Assembly (NCBI RefSeq): GCF_038443385.1
Contig: NZ_CP151726.1
Location: 62,001 to 126,000 of the forward strand
From: Stieleria varia
Lineage (GTDB): Bacteria > Planctomycetota > Planctomycetia > Pirellulales > Pirellulaceae
Length of the DNA: 64,000 bases
Reading direction: 5' to 3'
Shown: positions 1 to 7,937 of the stretch, piece by piece
How the letters are laid out: each line of letters starts with the position of its first letter
Position numbering within the stretch: position 1 is the stretch's first letter
Position numbers and translations under genes: made by a program
Notes under the pieces: model-generated
What the model was told of the DNA's origin: nothing
What the model saw: only the letters and a program-made list of their open reading frames with translations
The model's database searches: none

Positions 1-1817
1 ATCAAACGCCTCTGCGGACACCCGAGCCGACGCTCAAGCCATCGGCGACTCATGTCGATCAGTTGTTGAGTGTTGACAATCAGTACATCGACGCTTGTCC
101 ACGCTACACCGCGCGAGTCATTCAGGGTGTCAAAATCGGCTCCAGCCCGGATTGGATCGTGGCGGCACTCAAAGCGGTCAACATCGGGATCGTCAACAAT
201 GTCGTCGACATTACCAATTATGTGATGATGGAATGCGGTCAACCGCTGCACGCATTCGATCACGCCAAGATCAACGACCAGAAAATCATCGTGCGACCGG
301 CACGCTCGGGCGAAACGATCACGGCGATCGATCATCACGAGTACGCCCTGGACGAATCCATGTGCGTGATCGCAGACGCCAAAGTCGCAACAGCGGTTGC
401 CGGAGTGATGGGCGGTGCCGATTCCGAGATCGACGAAAACACCACGGACATCGTGTTGGAGGCCGCTGATTTCACGCCGCTGATCGTGCGCCGAGCCGCG
501 CGGTCGCTGAAGTTGCACAGTCCGTCATCGTTCCGTTTCGAGCGACGCGTCGATCCGGCTCGAATCGATTGGGCCAGCCGCCGTGCTTGTGAGCTGATCT
601 GCGAAATCGCCGGCGGCCAAGTTGCCGACGGCGTGATCGACACCGCGCCGGAGTTGCCGCCGCGCACACCGGTTGTTTTGCGATTGAGTCAACTAAAACG
701 GATCTTGGGAATCGAGATTCCCCCGGAGACGGTCTCGCGAATTCTCACCGACCTGGGCTGCACACCGGGCGACGCACCGGGCGAGTACCTCCCGCCGACT
801 TGGCGACACGACCTGACTCGCGAGCCGGACTTGATCGAAGAAGTCGCGCGGATCCACGGCTACGACAAGATCCCCGAAGACGCGCCGATCCCCGTTGCAC
901 CGAGCAGCAAGCGTGTGTTCGATTCCGCGATGGAACGAGCCCGCGGCGTGATGACCGCAGCAGGACTCAGCGAAGCCATGACGCCCAGCGTGGTCACCGT
1001 CAATCTGGACGAATCACTCAGCCCCTGGACCGATCGACCCGCCCTGCAAACGCAAACCGCGATGCTCAAGGGTGCGAAGTCACTACGTCGAACACTGATC
1101 CCCAGCTTGCTGCAAGCGCGTGCGAACAATTGGGCTTGGGCGTCCATCGCCGCCAACCTGTTCGAGATCGCCCACATTTACTTGCCCGGCAAAACCTCAG
1201 AGGACCTGCCCGAGGAACTCTACACCTTGGCAATCGTTTCCGGCCAAGATTTCTTTGTCGTCAAAGGCGTCATCGAAAAACTGCTGCAAAGCATGGGGAT
1301 TCACCAAACACTCTCGGTCCAGCCGGTCGAGCGTCCCGGCTTCATCCCCGGCCAAATCGTGCAACTGGCTCTTCAAGGAGACGCTGAGAACACCATCGGT
1401 TACCTCGGCACCGTCGCGCCGAAAACTCTCAAACGATGGAAACTCCCCGAGCCGGTTTGTGTCGCCGAGCTATCGCTGCCCGCATTGATTCAGCGATCTC
1501 AATTGGTGCCGCAGCAACAGCTCGTCAGCATGTTCCCCACTGTCCAGCGAGACTTGAATTTCATCATGAGCGAGTCGGTGCGTTGGAGCGAACTGGAGTC
1601 GGTGGTCCGATCCGCCGTCGGCACGCAATTGTCTGACGTTGCTTATCGCGAAACCTATCGCGACGCAGAGCGTGACGGCAAAGATCGCAAGCGGGTGCTA
1701 CTGAGTGTGGAACTGCAGAAAGACGACGGTACTCTCAGCGGTGATGAAGCCGACGCGTTGATCCAAAGCATCATCGGTGCGTGCAAAGACAAGCTGTCCG
1801 CCGAGCTGTTGAGCTGA
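1..1817 (+). CDS. pheT: Phenylalanyl-tRNA synthetase beta subunit, 5' truncated by the window
   Basis: Beta subunit of the alpha2-beta2 cytoplasmic enzyme that charges tRNA-Phe. The frame is open from base 3 with no stop, so the true start lies before the window; about 604 residues are visible, against 670-800 for the family. The B3/4 editing-domain signature NYVMMECGQPLHAFD sits near the start. The B5 region follows in the middle (about residues 200-275 from the TTG at 63), then the catalytic-like core, and a C-terminal ferredoxin-fold anticodon-binding domain beginning at FPTVQRDLNF. The next gene starts 3 bases after the stop. Identification is firm; only the N-terminus is missing. Confidence 0.96.
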   Translation, partial: QTPLRTPEPTLKPSATHVDQLLSVDNQYIDACPRYTARVIQGVKIGSSPDWIVAALKAVNIGIVNNVVDITNYVMMECGQPLHAFDHAKINDQKIIVRPARSGETITAIDHHEYALDESMCVIADAKVATAVAGVMGGADSEIDENTTDIVLEAADFTPLIVRRAARSLKLHSPSSFRFERRVDPARIDWASRRACELICEIAGGQVADGVIDTAPELPPRTPVVLRLSQLKRILGIEIPPETVSRILTDLGCTPGDAPGEYLPPTWRHDLTREPDLIEEVARIHGYDKIPEDAPIPVAPSSKRVFDSAMERARGVMTAAGLSEAMTPSVVTVNLDESLSPWTDRPALQTQTAMLKGAKSLRRTLIPSLLQARANNWAWASIAANLFEIAHIYLPGKTSEDLPEELYTLAIVSGQDFFVVKGVIEKLLQSMGIHQTLSVQPVERPGFIPGQIVQLALQGDAENTIGYLGTVAPKTLKRWKLPEPVCVAELSLPALIQRSQLVPQQQLVSMFPTVQRDLNFIMSESVRWSELESVVRSAVGTQLSDVAYRETYRDAERDGKDRKRVLLSVELQKDDGTLSGDEADALIQSIIGACKDKLSAELLS

Positions 1818-1820
1818 CCG

Positions 1821-2849
1821 ATGGCCATCCAAGTCACCGCGTACTGTACTCATCGCAACCCACCCGAAATCACGTTTCCTCTGGACGCGATTTTGACTCG
1901 CGACCGCAGTGACCCCGGTTTGGTCAGCCATCTGGAAGACGTCATCGGCTACATCATGCAAGACGGCCAGCGAGAGATGACCGCGTCGCTCTACGGCGTC
2001 TTTCGTCATCTGCAACGTTGTCAGGTGCAGTATCAGTTCACCGTGGAGGGCGAGAACATCGAAGCGGTCGCGCCCTGGGCTTGGAAAGCCAACGCGATCG
2101 TGATGTTGCCCGACGGAGCCTTGCGTGATCCCAACGGCGCGGTCTTGATCGATCCGGATACCGGCTTACCGGATGATGAAGCGCAGATTCCGTTCTTGCC
2201 AGAAGCCCGACAGCGGAAAGCACAAAGCGAGGTCTTGCTACGCAACAGGTTGATCGAATTGCCTGACGCGTTGCCTCCGGTCGTGTGTGAACACGAAGTC
2301 GTTTTGAAATCGGCAGACGATGTCGCGTGGCGTGCGATCGCGTTGTTCATCGTCGCGGTACGCGCAGAATCGATTGCGTCGGGCAAACCGATCGACCCGG
2401 CGCGTCTGCAGGAGAAGTCGCCGCTTGCCTTTCAAGCCTTCACGCCGGCCGAGAAAGAGTTTGTGTTTTCCACCACTCCTGATCCGCAAACCGTCATCAA
2501 CTTTGCGTGGCGGTACGAAGCACTCTTTGTGTTGCAGTGGGCGCTCGGATTGCATCCGCAATTGCCTTTTCCCAATGAAATCTGCGATGTCCCCTTGGTC
2601 GCCCAAACCATGATGACTCAAAGCAATCGAGATCTGATACAGAACGCGAAACTGCGAGCGGTGTCCGAGATCTTAGATGCGTTGGATCAGAATTATCGTC
2701 TTTTGTGGGCGGCGCGAGACGCGAGCGGCCGACAAGTCGACCCGCCATCCCAAATCGACGGCGGCGTGATCAGCGAACGTCAACACGCCTTGAACTGGAT
2801 CACCGGTTTCGAAGACGCCCCCTGGGACGACGTCGACATCCCGTCGTGA
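1821..2849 (+). CDS. DUF4272 family protein
   Basis: A 342-residue soluble protein of unknown function. The central and C-terminal part matches the DUF4272 pattern as I know it: AWRAIALFIVAVRAES, then EKEFVF, then FAWRYEALFVLQWALGL and CDVPLVAQ. The start is the ATG 3 bases after the pheT stop, so it is probably co-transcribed with pheT. The last 255 bases of the gene recur as a detached fragment at 7167-7421, with 10 differences in 255 positions. No signal peptide or membrane segment is seen. The family assignment is by motif memory; the function is unknown. Confidence 0.85.
   Translation: MAIQVTAYCTHRNPPEITFPLDAILTRDRSDPGLVSHLEDVIGYIMQDGQREMTASLYGVFRHLQRCQVQYQFTVEGENIEAVAPWAWKANAIVMLPDGALRDPNGAVLIDPDTGLPDDEAQIPFLPEARQRKAQSEVLLRNRLIELPDALPPVVCEHEVVLKSADDVAWRAIALFIVAVRAESIASGKPIDPARLQEKSPLAFQAFTPAEKEFVFSTTPDPQTVINFAWRYEALFVLQWALGLHPQLPFPNEICDVPLVAQTMMTQSNRDLIQNAKLRAVSEILDALDQNYRLLWAARDASGRQVDPPSQIDGGVISERQHALNWITGFEDAPWDDVDIPS
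2594..2848 (+). repeat. 255-bp direct repeat, copy 1 (inside the DUF4272 gene)
   Basis: The segment from cttggtcgcc to the stop codon tga is repeated in the same orientation at 7167-7421. The copies differ at 10 positions, and half of the changes are silent at codon third positions. Together they bracket about 4.3 kb of minus-strand genes. Confidence 0.93.
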
Positions 2850-2928
2850 GTTGGCAGGATATACAGCACGCAAACTGATTTGAATTCTAGGAACAAGTAT
2901 TTGTCGATGTGCAATCAGAGCAAGTCAG

Positions 2929-3135
2929 CTAAGGTGACGCTCGGTAGCGTCCAACAAATCGAAAAATCGGCTCTCCTTGTGATCCATCGCTCTGCGTCAA
3001 CTCTTCCATAAAAAACACCTTGACATCAACAACCGACGAGTCATGTGACTCATTCCATCGGTCACCAAAGTACTTGCACATCGCATCATTCAAGCGATCG
3101 GAATTCCTGCCCCAAACTGCCTGGGCATAGGACCT
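2929..3135 (-). pseudogene. C-terminal remainder of the HTTM gene beyond an in-frame TGA
   Basis: Continuing in the same frame past the TGA at 3136-3138, there are 68 further sense codons up to a TAG at 2931-2929. The translation begins RSYAQAVWGRN and continues DAMCKYFGDRWNES, which resembles the usual end of HTTM proteins, where a short W/Y-rich segment follows the last membrane helix. The codon that became TGA would most naturally have been TGG (Trp, as in YWRSY), a single base change. It could be a real nonsense mutation or an assembly error. Confidence 0.75.
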
Positions 3136-4278
3136 TCAATAGCGATTCTTCATATGCGTTCTCAGGTTGTGCGGTTTTTCAAGGATGACAGTGTTATTTG
3201 TCCACAGATCAATCTCCGAATCATTATCCAACTTGGCAGCCAAGATAATCCAGCGATCAGATATCATCGGCGACGGGGCAAACATCTTCCATCTTTGACC
3301 AAGCCCCAAAATCAACTCAAGCCTAGAAATTTCTGCTGGGTACCGATCGGGCAACCAAATCGTGCGAATGTTCCCGCCAACAACGAGGAGCATTGAAACC
3401 ACTAAGATGCAACGCTGCAAAAGTGTGATGTGCTTAGAATCGTCTGCAAATGAGAGTGGCTGAACGCAGAACAATGTTCCCCATGAATTGTCAGGAATAA
3501 GCGGGATCCAAGCAATGCACATCACGATTGAAAAATTCCACAGACTCAATGTCAATCCAATTCCAATGTGGAAGCTCCAAAACACAAGTACAAGGATTCT
3601 TCGCAGGTTTCCACGGCATACGGGCACAAAGATTAGAAAGGCTCCGATTCGCTCTATAGCCAGGGTTGCTACTGTAAGAGCCGTTGTCAGTGTTGACTGT
3701 TTGCTGAGCCAACTTCCGAAAGGTGACGTAATGTGCTCTAACAACAACGAATCTCTTACTGCTGTGAAATCAGTTGTCCAGGCAGTTCCTGATTTTGTCA
3801 TGCCATTCGAGAAGTAGATCAAGAAGAGCTGCATCAAGAAGGCACCAGAAGCCAACTTTGACAGACGTTGAGTACCATCAAGTGGGAGAAATATTGCCCA
3901 GAAGAAAAGCAGACGCAGGACGCTATCTCCTCCATTGATGGTAAATGGACAACGGCAATGAAGTGAAAGATAGAGAACAAAGAGTGCAACAGCACTGGCT
4001 CGAGGATAATAGCCAATAGCAAACGCGATGCTAATTGCCGCCATTATTAGCAGCATAGAATACGCGAACGCAACAGACCCTCCGCATAGCCAGACAGAGA
4101 CGCTGGCAAGGTCATGTGCCTCACTTTCAAGAAGCACCGATCGAGGCAGTACGCTTTCATCCGAACAGAATGCCGTGATCGATGAAATCCGTGACAATAG
4201 ATCGCAGCAAGAGAATAAACCCAACGCAATTCGAAAGACGATCAACGATCTTTGGCTGATGTCAAGTGGACTTATCAT
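3136..4278 (-). CDS. HTTM (vitamin K-dependent gamma-carboxylase-like) membrane protein, probably truncated
   Basis: A 380-residue polytopic inner-membrane protein with about eight hydrophobic segments. The N-terminal RIALGLFSCCDLLSR, the central FTINGGDSVLRLLFFWAIF and FFSNGMTKSG-like region (YFSNGMTKSG), and the late WKMFAPSP are hallmarks of the HTTM family. This family includes vitamin K-dependent gamma-carboxylase homologues, but the bacterial members lack a proven reaction. The frame ends at TGA 3136-3138, yet coding sequence clearly continues to 2929, so the protein is probably missing about 68 residues. It is the last gene of a four-gene minus-strand unit, 61 bases after the preceding exported protein. 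No function is claimed beyond membership of the family. Confidence 0.85.
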   Translation of the reverse strand: MISPLDISQRSLIVFRIALGLFSCCDLLSRISSITAFCSDESVLPRSVLLESEAHDLASVSVWLCGGSVAFAYSMLLIMAAISIAFAIGYYPRASAVALFVLYLSLHCRCPFTINGGDSVLRLLFFWAIFLPLDGTQRLSKLASGAFLMQLFLIYFSNGMTKSGTAWTTDFTAVRDSLLLEHITSPFGSWLSKQSTLTTALTVATLAIERIGAFLIFVPVCRGNLRRILVLVFWSFHIGIGLTLSLWNFSIVMCIAWIPLIPDNSWGTLFCVQPLSFADDSKHITLLQRCILVVSMLLVVGGNIRTIWLPDRYPAEISRLELILGLGQRWKMFAPSPMISDRWIILAAKLDNDSEIDLWTNNTVILEKPHNLRTHMKNRY

Positions 4279-4339
4279 TTACGCCACCGGATTGACACGA
4301 CGGGATTCTCCTCACTCTCTTGCTGGAGATTCGACCTCG

Positions 4340-5410
4340 TTACTCACTTTTGTCACTGAGGCCACTCGCTCCTGCCTCATTCGGATCTAGCAGTTTTCGG
4401 AACTCATCAGCTTGATCGATCATCGAAAAATCGAATACGGACTCTGTGAGCGGCTGATTCACTGACACCCAATGAAATCGCTGGTCTCGTTGGACCATTA
4501 CGTCCATGAAATTCTCTTTCAGAAAAGCACGAATCTTTTCTGCCCGGTTCTCACCATCAATCTGCTCGACTTGTTTGATCAGGTCGTCAGGCGGGAGACG
4601 ACCTTGGCGATCCAAGTATTCACCAACGACTTTCTCGGGCAGAAAAATTCCCTTATGTGACTCCCAAACGATCTCGTCTCTTCCAAGTATCGTCGTTTCA
4701 GTGTTCTGAGGAGACCTCCTTCTCCATTGAACTTCGACTGGCATCAATGAGTCCTTAGAGAAACTCCACCGAAAGCCAGAATCGTTGTCAAAGAATGCCT
4801 GTAGAACAACGTTCTCGCCTTCCTGGGCGATTGCCGATACGTCGGTTGCGGTTCGAGGATAGACATCAATCAGGTTTGCCATATCTTCTGTCCATGTTCG
4901 AGTGCTCCCCCAACCTAACTTCATGAAAAGCAAGACGCGAAAATCAGGTACGGTATGATTGTCAAAAACCACTCGAAAATCCTGAACTTCTCGTGGCGGC
5001 AGATGGCGTTCAGGTGTGTCGAAGGTTCGGAACTTGCCCTCTTTAACGATGAATCCCGTCTCAATGGACTGCTTGTAAGGACGATCTCCAAGCGACTCTT
5101 TCACTGATGTCTTGGCGTACACAAAGCGGTTGGCGTCCCAATCAAAGATGAGACGTTCGTACGTCGTTCTTGTGAAACCGGCAACAATCGCCGGCTCTCT
5201 GATTTCGTCCGTGCGAACCAAGACATCGAACTGCTTCAACGGCAACCAGTTGGTGCCTTGCGCTTGCAAGAATGAGTCCAACTCCTCGCGAACGTCTCCG
5301 TAGGCGGCCGTGGGGGCGTGTGCGGCGTAGATCAAAAAAGCCAATAGGAATGCAGCGTCGACATAGAGCTTTCCCATTGTGTTCCATGAAGCGTTTAACA
5401 TGTTTTGCAT
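4340..5410 (-). CDS. Exported hypothetical protein
   Basis: A 356-residue protein with an N-terminal hydrophobic segment (AAFLLAFLIYAAHA) followed by AYGDV, consistent with a cleaved signal peptide; ATG starts at 5410, 5401 or 5377 are all possible. The body is mostly beta-rich and polar, with no motif I recognise. A repeated style of text (FIVKEGKFRTFDTPERHLPP, DEIVWESHKGIFLPEK) resembles outer-membrane-lipoprotein-like or planctomycete exported hypothetical proteins. It lies between the small cysteine-rich protein (51-base gap) and the HTTM gene (61-base gap), so it is likely part of the same operon. Base composition looks more AT-rich than the flanking chromosome. Confidence 0.75.
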   Translation of the reverse strand: MQNMLNASWNTMGKLYVDAAFLLAFLIYAAHAPTAAYGDVREELDSFLQAQGTNWLPLKQFDVLVRTDEIREPAIVAGFTRTTYERLIFDWDANRFVYAKTSVKESLGDRPYKQSIETGFIVKEGKFRTFDTPERHLPPREVQDFRVVFDNHTVPDFRVLLFMKLGWGSTRTWTEDMANLIDVYPRTATDVSAIAQEGENVVLQAFFDNDSGFRWSFSKDSLMPVEVQWRRRSPQNTETTILGRDEIVWESHKGIFLPEKVVGEYLDRQGRLPPDDLIKQVEQIDGENRAEKIRAFLKENFMDVMVQRDQRFHWVSVNQPLTESVFDFSMIDQADEFRKLLDPNEAGASGLSDKSE

Positions 5411-5461
5411 TTTGACGATCTGTATTTACGTGTTTCTGAATGTGACGTCCAACAGCACGCC

Positions 5462-5776
5462 TCAATCCTGTTCGCTGACACACTGAACTGTTGCACCCGA
5501 ACTGAAGCTTGACTGACCAAACGAAGTGTGATCGGCAACGGAAACAGGCCCTCTAAGGATGCGGTTCTTATCAACGGGACATCGGGCACCGAGGTAGATG
5601 CCCAAGACTGGATCATACATATCCTGGCAGTCGACACCGTTGCATCCATACGAGCTTAAACCCGTAAGTTGTGTGCAAGTGGCTTGGCCTGTCGTGTAGC
5701 AGGTCTGACCACTTGCGATTGAAGTTCCCAGAAAGAAAAGGGTGCCCATAAGCACGAAGATTGACTTGGAATTCAT
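5462..5776 (-). CDS. Small secreted six-cysteine protein
   Basis: A 104-residue protein with a clear signal peptide (MNSKSIFVLMGTLFFLGTS, cleavage probably after ASG near residue 23). The mature part of about 80 residues has six cysteines at positions 26, 34, 45, 50, 66 and 99, which fits three disulfide bonds. The text YDPVLGIYLGARCP is unusual, and I do not recognise a family. It lies 42 bases after the DUF1573 gene and 51 bases before the next, so it is probably in one operon with the HTTM protein. Being small, secreted and next to a membrane enzyme, it could be a modified substrate, but that is inference. Confidence 0.7.
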   Translation of the reverse strand: MNSKSIFVLMGTLFFLGTSIASGQTCYTTGQATCTQLTGLSSYGCNGVDCQDMYDPVLGIYLGARCPVDKNRILRGPVSVADHTSFGQSSFSSGATVQCVSEQD

Positions 5777-5818
5777 TGTTTTGATGAGCCTTTTGACAGG
5801 AAGAAATATGCGAGCTTG

Positions 5819-6901
5819 TTACTCGCCCTGACTCTGTTGAGAAAAATGGATTGGCGAACTCACTTCATACGCACCGTCCTTTGTCTTGATATTCCAATGA
5901 ACCAAACGTTGTCCTTGCTCTAAACTCCCCAGATTCTGCTTAGCGATTGTCAGCCTTACTCGAAGCACTCCAGGCGACAGGATCTGAACCTGCGGACGCA
6001 AGGTCTTTCCGCCAAAACTCGCGTCAACGATTGCATCAAACTTGCCATCATGTTCGGCTTTCTCACTATTGATGCGAATCAGTGCTGTGACTTCAAAAGC
6101 GATGTCTGACGTAGCGCGGGCGCGAAGGATTCCAGGATATACACTCACAGGCAAGACTCGCTTCATTACGCAAAAGCACACCGTTTCAATTCCAGTGAGG
6201 GTGTCAATGCACGATATTTCTCCAGACTGTTGCGAACCCGCCATTTTGGTTTCATCAACTTCGAGCTCCAGATAGACAGATCCATCTTTTTTGACGATTG
6301 CAACCTTGATGTCACCTAAGGACTCCGCAACATGTGTTGTCAGGTTCTCAGCGGCCACGGGAGCAGTGACGAGTAGTGGTAGAGTGAAAAAGTTTTTCTT
6401 TTTCTCAGGGTCGACATCAAGTACTACTCGCGCGTCTTTGAAGGTCAGAATTCCGCCGATGTTGTACGAGACTTTTACCTGGATGCCTTCAAGACCGGAT
6501 GGCTTGCTAGACTCAAGGAAAACAACCCAAAATGCCGAGGGTTTCTTCATCTGCTTTTCAACAGGGGCAGTGAATTCAAGCAGTAGATCTGATCCTGCAT
6601 CTAGCTTGAGAGCGCTCACGTCGGCCCCAAAACACGAACAGCTCGTTTTTACACCCTTGAATTCAAGGTTGTTATTCGTCGCATTATGAATCGTTAGCTT
6701 AATGCGGTATTTTTTGTTACGATTAAGCTGTCCCGCATCTAAGTCGATCAGGTACTGGCCTGACCGGTACTCTGGCGTCGCAGTGAATTCAAGGGTCTCG
6801 GCTTCTTCAGCATCTTTTGATGCTGAGAGAGTTCCTGCTAAGAGCGTCGCAAAAAGGATTGGCGACAGAAGTAGGCGCAGCAGTACTGAAGACGGTTTCA
6901 C
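5819..6901 (-). CDS. DUF1573-like exported protein
   Basis: About 360 residues from a GTG at 6901 (protein begins VKPSSVLLRLLLSPILFATLL, a signal sequence). A longer ATG start at 6994 is possible but would run through a poly-G tract, so I prefer the GTG. The KKYRIKLTIHNATNNNLEF region followed by VKTSCSCFGAD is the DUF1573 hallmark: an Ig-like fold with a conserved SCSC-type cysteine pair. The C-terminal half looks like a second Ig-like domain. It is the first gene of the four-gene unit that ends with the HTTM protein. Function is unknown; the family is common in planctomycete exported proteins. Confidence 0.75.
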   Translation of the reverse strand: MKPSSVLLRLLLSPILFATLLAGTLSASKDAEEAETLEFTATPEYRSGQYLIDLDAGQLNRNKKYRIKLTIHNATNNNLEFKGVKTSCSCFGADVSALKLDAGSDLLLEFTAPVEKQMKKPSAFWVVFLESSKPSGLEGIQVKVSYNIGGILTFKDARVVLDVDPEKKKNFFTLPLLVTAPVAAENLTTHVAESLGDIKVAIVKKDGSVYLELEVDETKMAGSQQSGEISCIDTLTGIETVCFCVMKRVLPVSVYPGILRARATSDIAFEVTALIRINSEKAEHDGKFDAIVDASFGGKTLRPQVQILSPGVLRVRLTIAKQNLGSLEQGQRLVHWNIKTKDGAYEVSSPIHFSQQSQGE

Positions 6902-7166
6902 AATGTTTGCCCCGGATGAAGTTGATCTGACTTGCCGGTGGCCCCATCTCAAGAGACCACACGCCTCGATCTCGATGTTACGGGGGGGGGGCACGTGTCA
7001 ACAAATAAGTTTGTCTTTTCATATTTTTTTTGGGTGGTCTTGTGCGGGTAGGTGCTTCGCTGTGTTTTGGTTCACCGCGGCTTCATCAAGTAGTGAATTA
7101 CAAATCACACCGTTGCCATGCCACTGGTTCCAGCAAAACGAATAGAGCAACATTTGCGTTTTTTGA
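6902..7166. other. Gap at the right edge of the cassette with a 10-G tract
   Basis: No gene is supported here. It contains a run of ten G at 6982-6991 upstream of the DUF1573 gene, followed by an AT-rich stretch (atattttttttgggtgg) that may hold its promoter. The right edge is the abrupt start of the DUF4272 fragment at 7167. Confidence 0.5.
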
Positions 7167-7424
7167 CTTGGTCGCCCAAACCATGATGACTCAAAGCCAT
7201 CGAGATCTGATGCAGAACGCGAAACTGCGAGCGGTGTCCGAGATCTTAGATGCGTTGGATCAGAATTATCGTCTGTTGTGGGCAGCGCGAGACGCGAGCG
7301 GCCGACAAGTCGACCCGCCATCCCAAATCGACGGCGGAGTGATCAGCGAACGTCAACACGCCTTGAACTGGATCACCGGTTTCGAAGACGCCCCCTGGGG
7401 CGACGTTGATGTTCCGTCGTGAAT
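7167..7424 (+). pseudogene. Detached 3' fragment of a DUF4272 gene (direct repeat copy 2)
   Basis: The last 84 codons and the stop of a DUF4272 gene, with no upstream part. It aligns with 2594-2848 with 10 differences: amino-acid changes are N to H, I to M, D to G and I to V, and the remainder are silent. This pattern suggests it diverged while still part of a functional gene rather than after duplication. An ATG-started frame at 7030 runs into it, but its first 46 codons have no protein character. Confidence 0.9.
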
Positions 7425-7435
7425 TAAAACGTAGG

Positions 7436-7828
7436 TCATGCGGAGCATGACACAATGTGGCTTGCCGTTTGACCCGCAGCCGAAGGCGTAGGAGACACTA
7501 CCAACCGGATGACACGGCAGCGTCGGATGCCGCTTCCGCCTACGCCTTCGGCTACGGGTCAAACACTAATGAGGTCAGTGACGCCCGGCTGGTTTGCCGA
7601 GGTGACCGGATTGTGTCATGCGGAGCATGACCTACAGGCTGCAGGCTTCACGCCGTTTGACCCGCAGCCGAAGGCGTAGGAGACACTACCAATCGGATGA
7701 CACGGCAGCGTCGGACGCCGCTTCCGCCTACGCCTTCGGCTACGGGTCAAACACTACTGAGGTCGGTGACGCCCGGCTGGTTTGCCGGAGGTGACCGGAT
7801 TGTGTCATGCGGAGCATGACCTGCAGGC
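7436..7828. repeat. Two tandem ~180-189 bp repeats with internal palindromes
   Basis: Copies at 7436-7615 and 7616-7804 plus a partial third at 7805-7828. Each begins with the short palindrome tcatgcggagcatga. It then contains a long inverted repeat whose arms run from gtttgacccgcagccgaagg to the facing ccttcggctacgggtcaaac, and ends with ggtgaccggattgtg. The tail also occurs alone at 9659-9707, and the inverted repeat recurs in variant form at 29254-29351 and 44883-44981. Confidence 0.88.
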
Positions 7829-7937
7829 TCTCGTCCCAACCTGTCATTCGCGAGATTGTCGCTTGACTTTCCAAGTCGATAGCGGGCACCAATATGTTTT
7901 CGTGCTTCGTCAAATCTTGGTGAGTCGCTGATGCAGG

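Noticed and set aside
2929-4278. UGA recoding (selenocysteine or Trp) in the HTTM gene
   Set aside because: No SECIS-like hairpin is obvious after the TGA, and other genes in the window stop normally at TGA, so a simple nonsense mutation or base error is more likely.
7030-7166. N-terminal extension fused to the detached DUF4272 fragment
   Set aside because: The extension has no protein character and the fused frame only results from an upstream ATG; treated as a pseudogene fragment.
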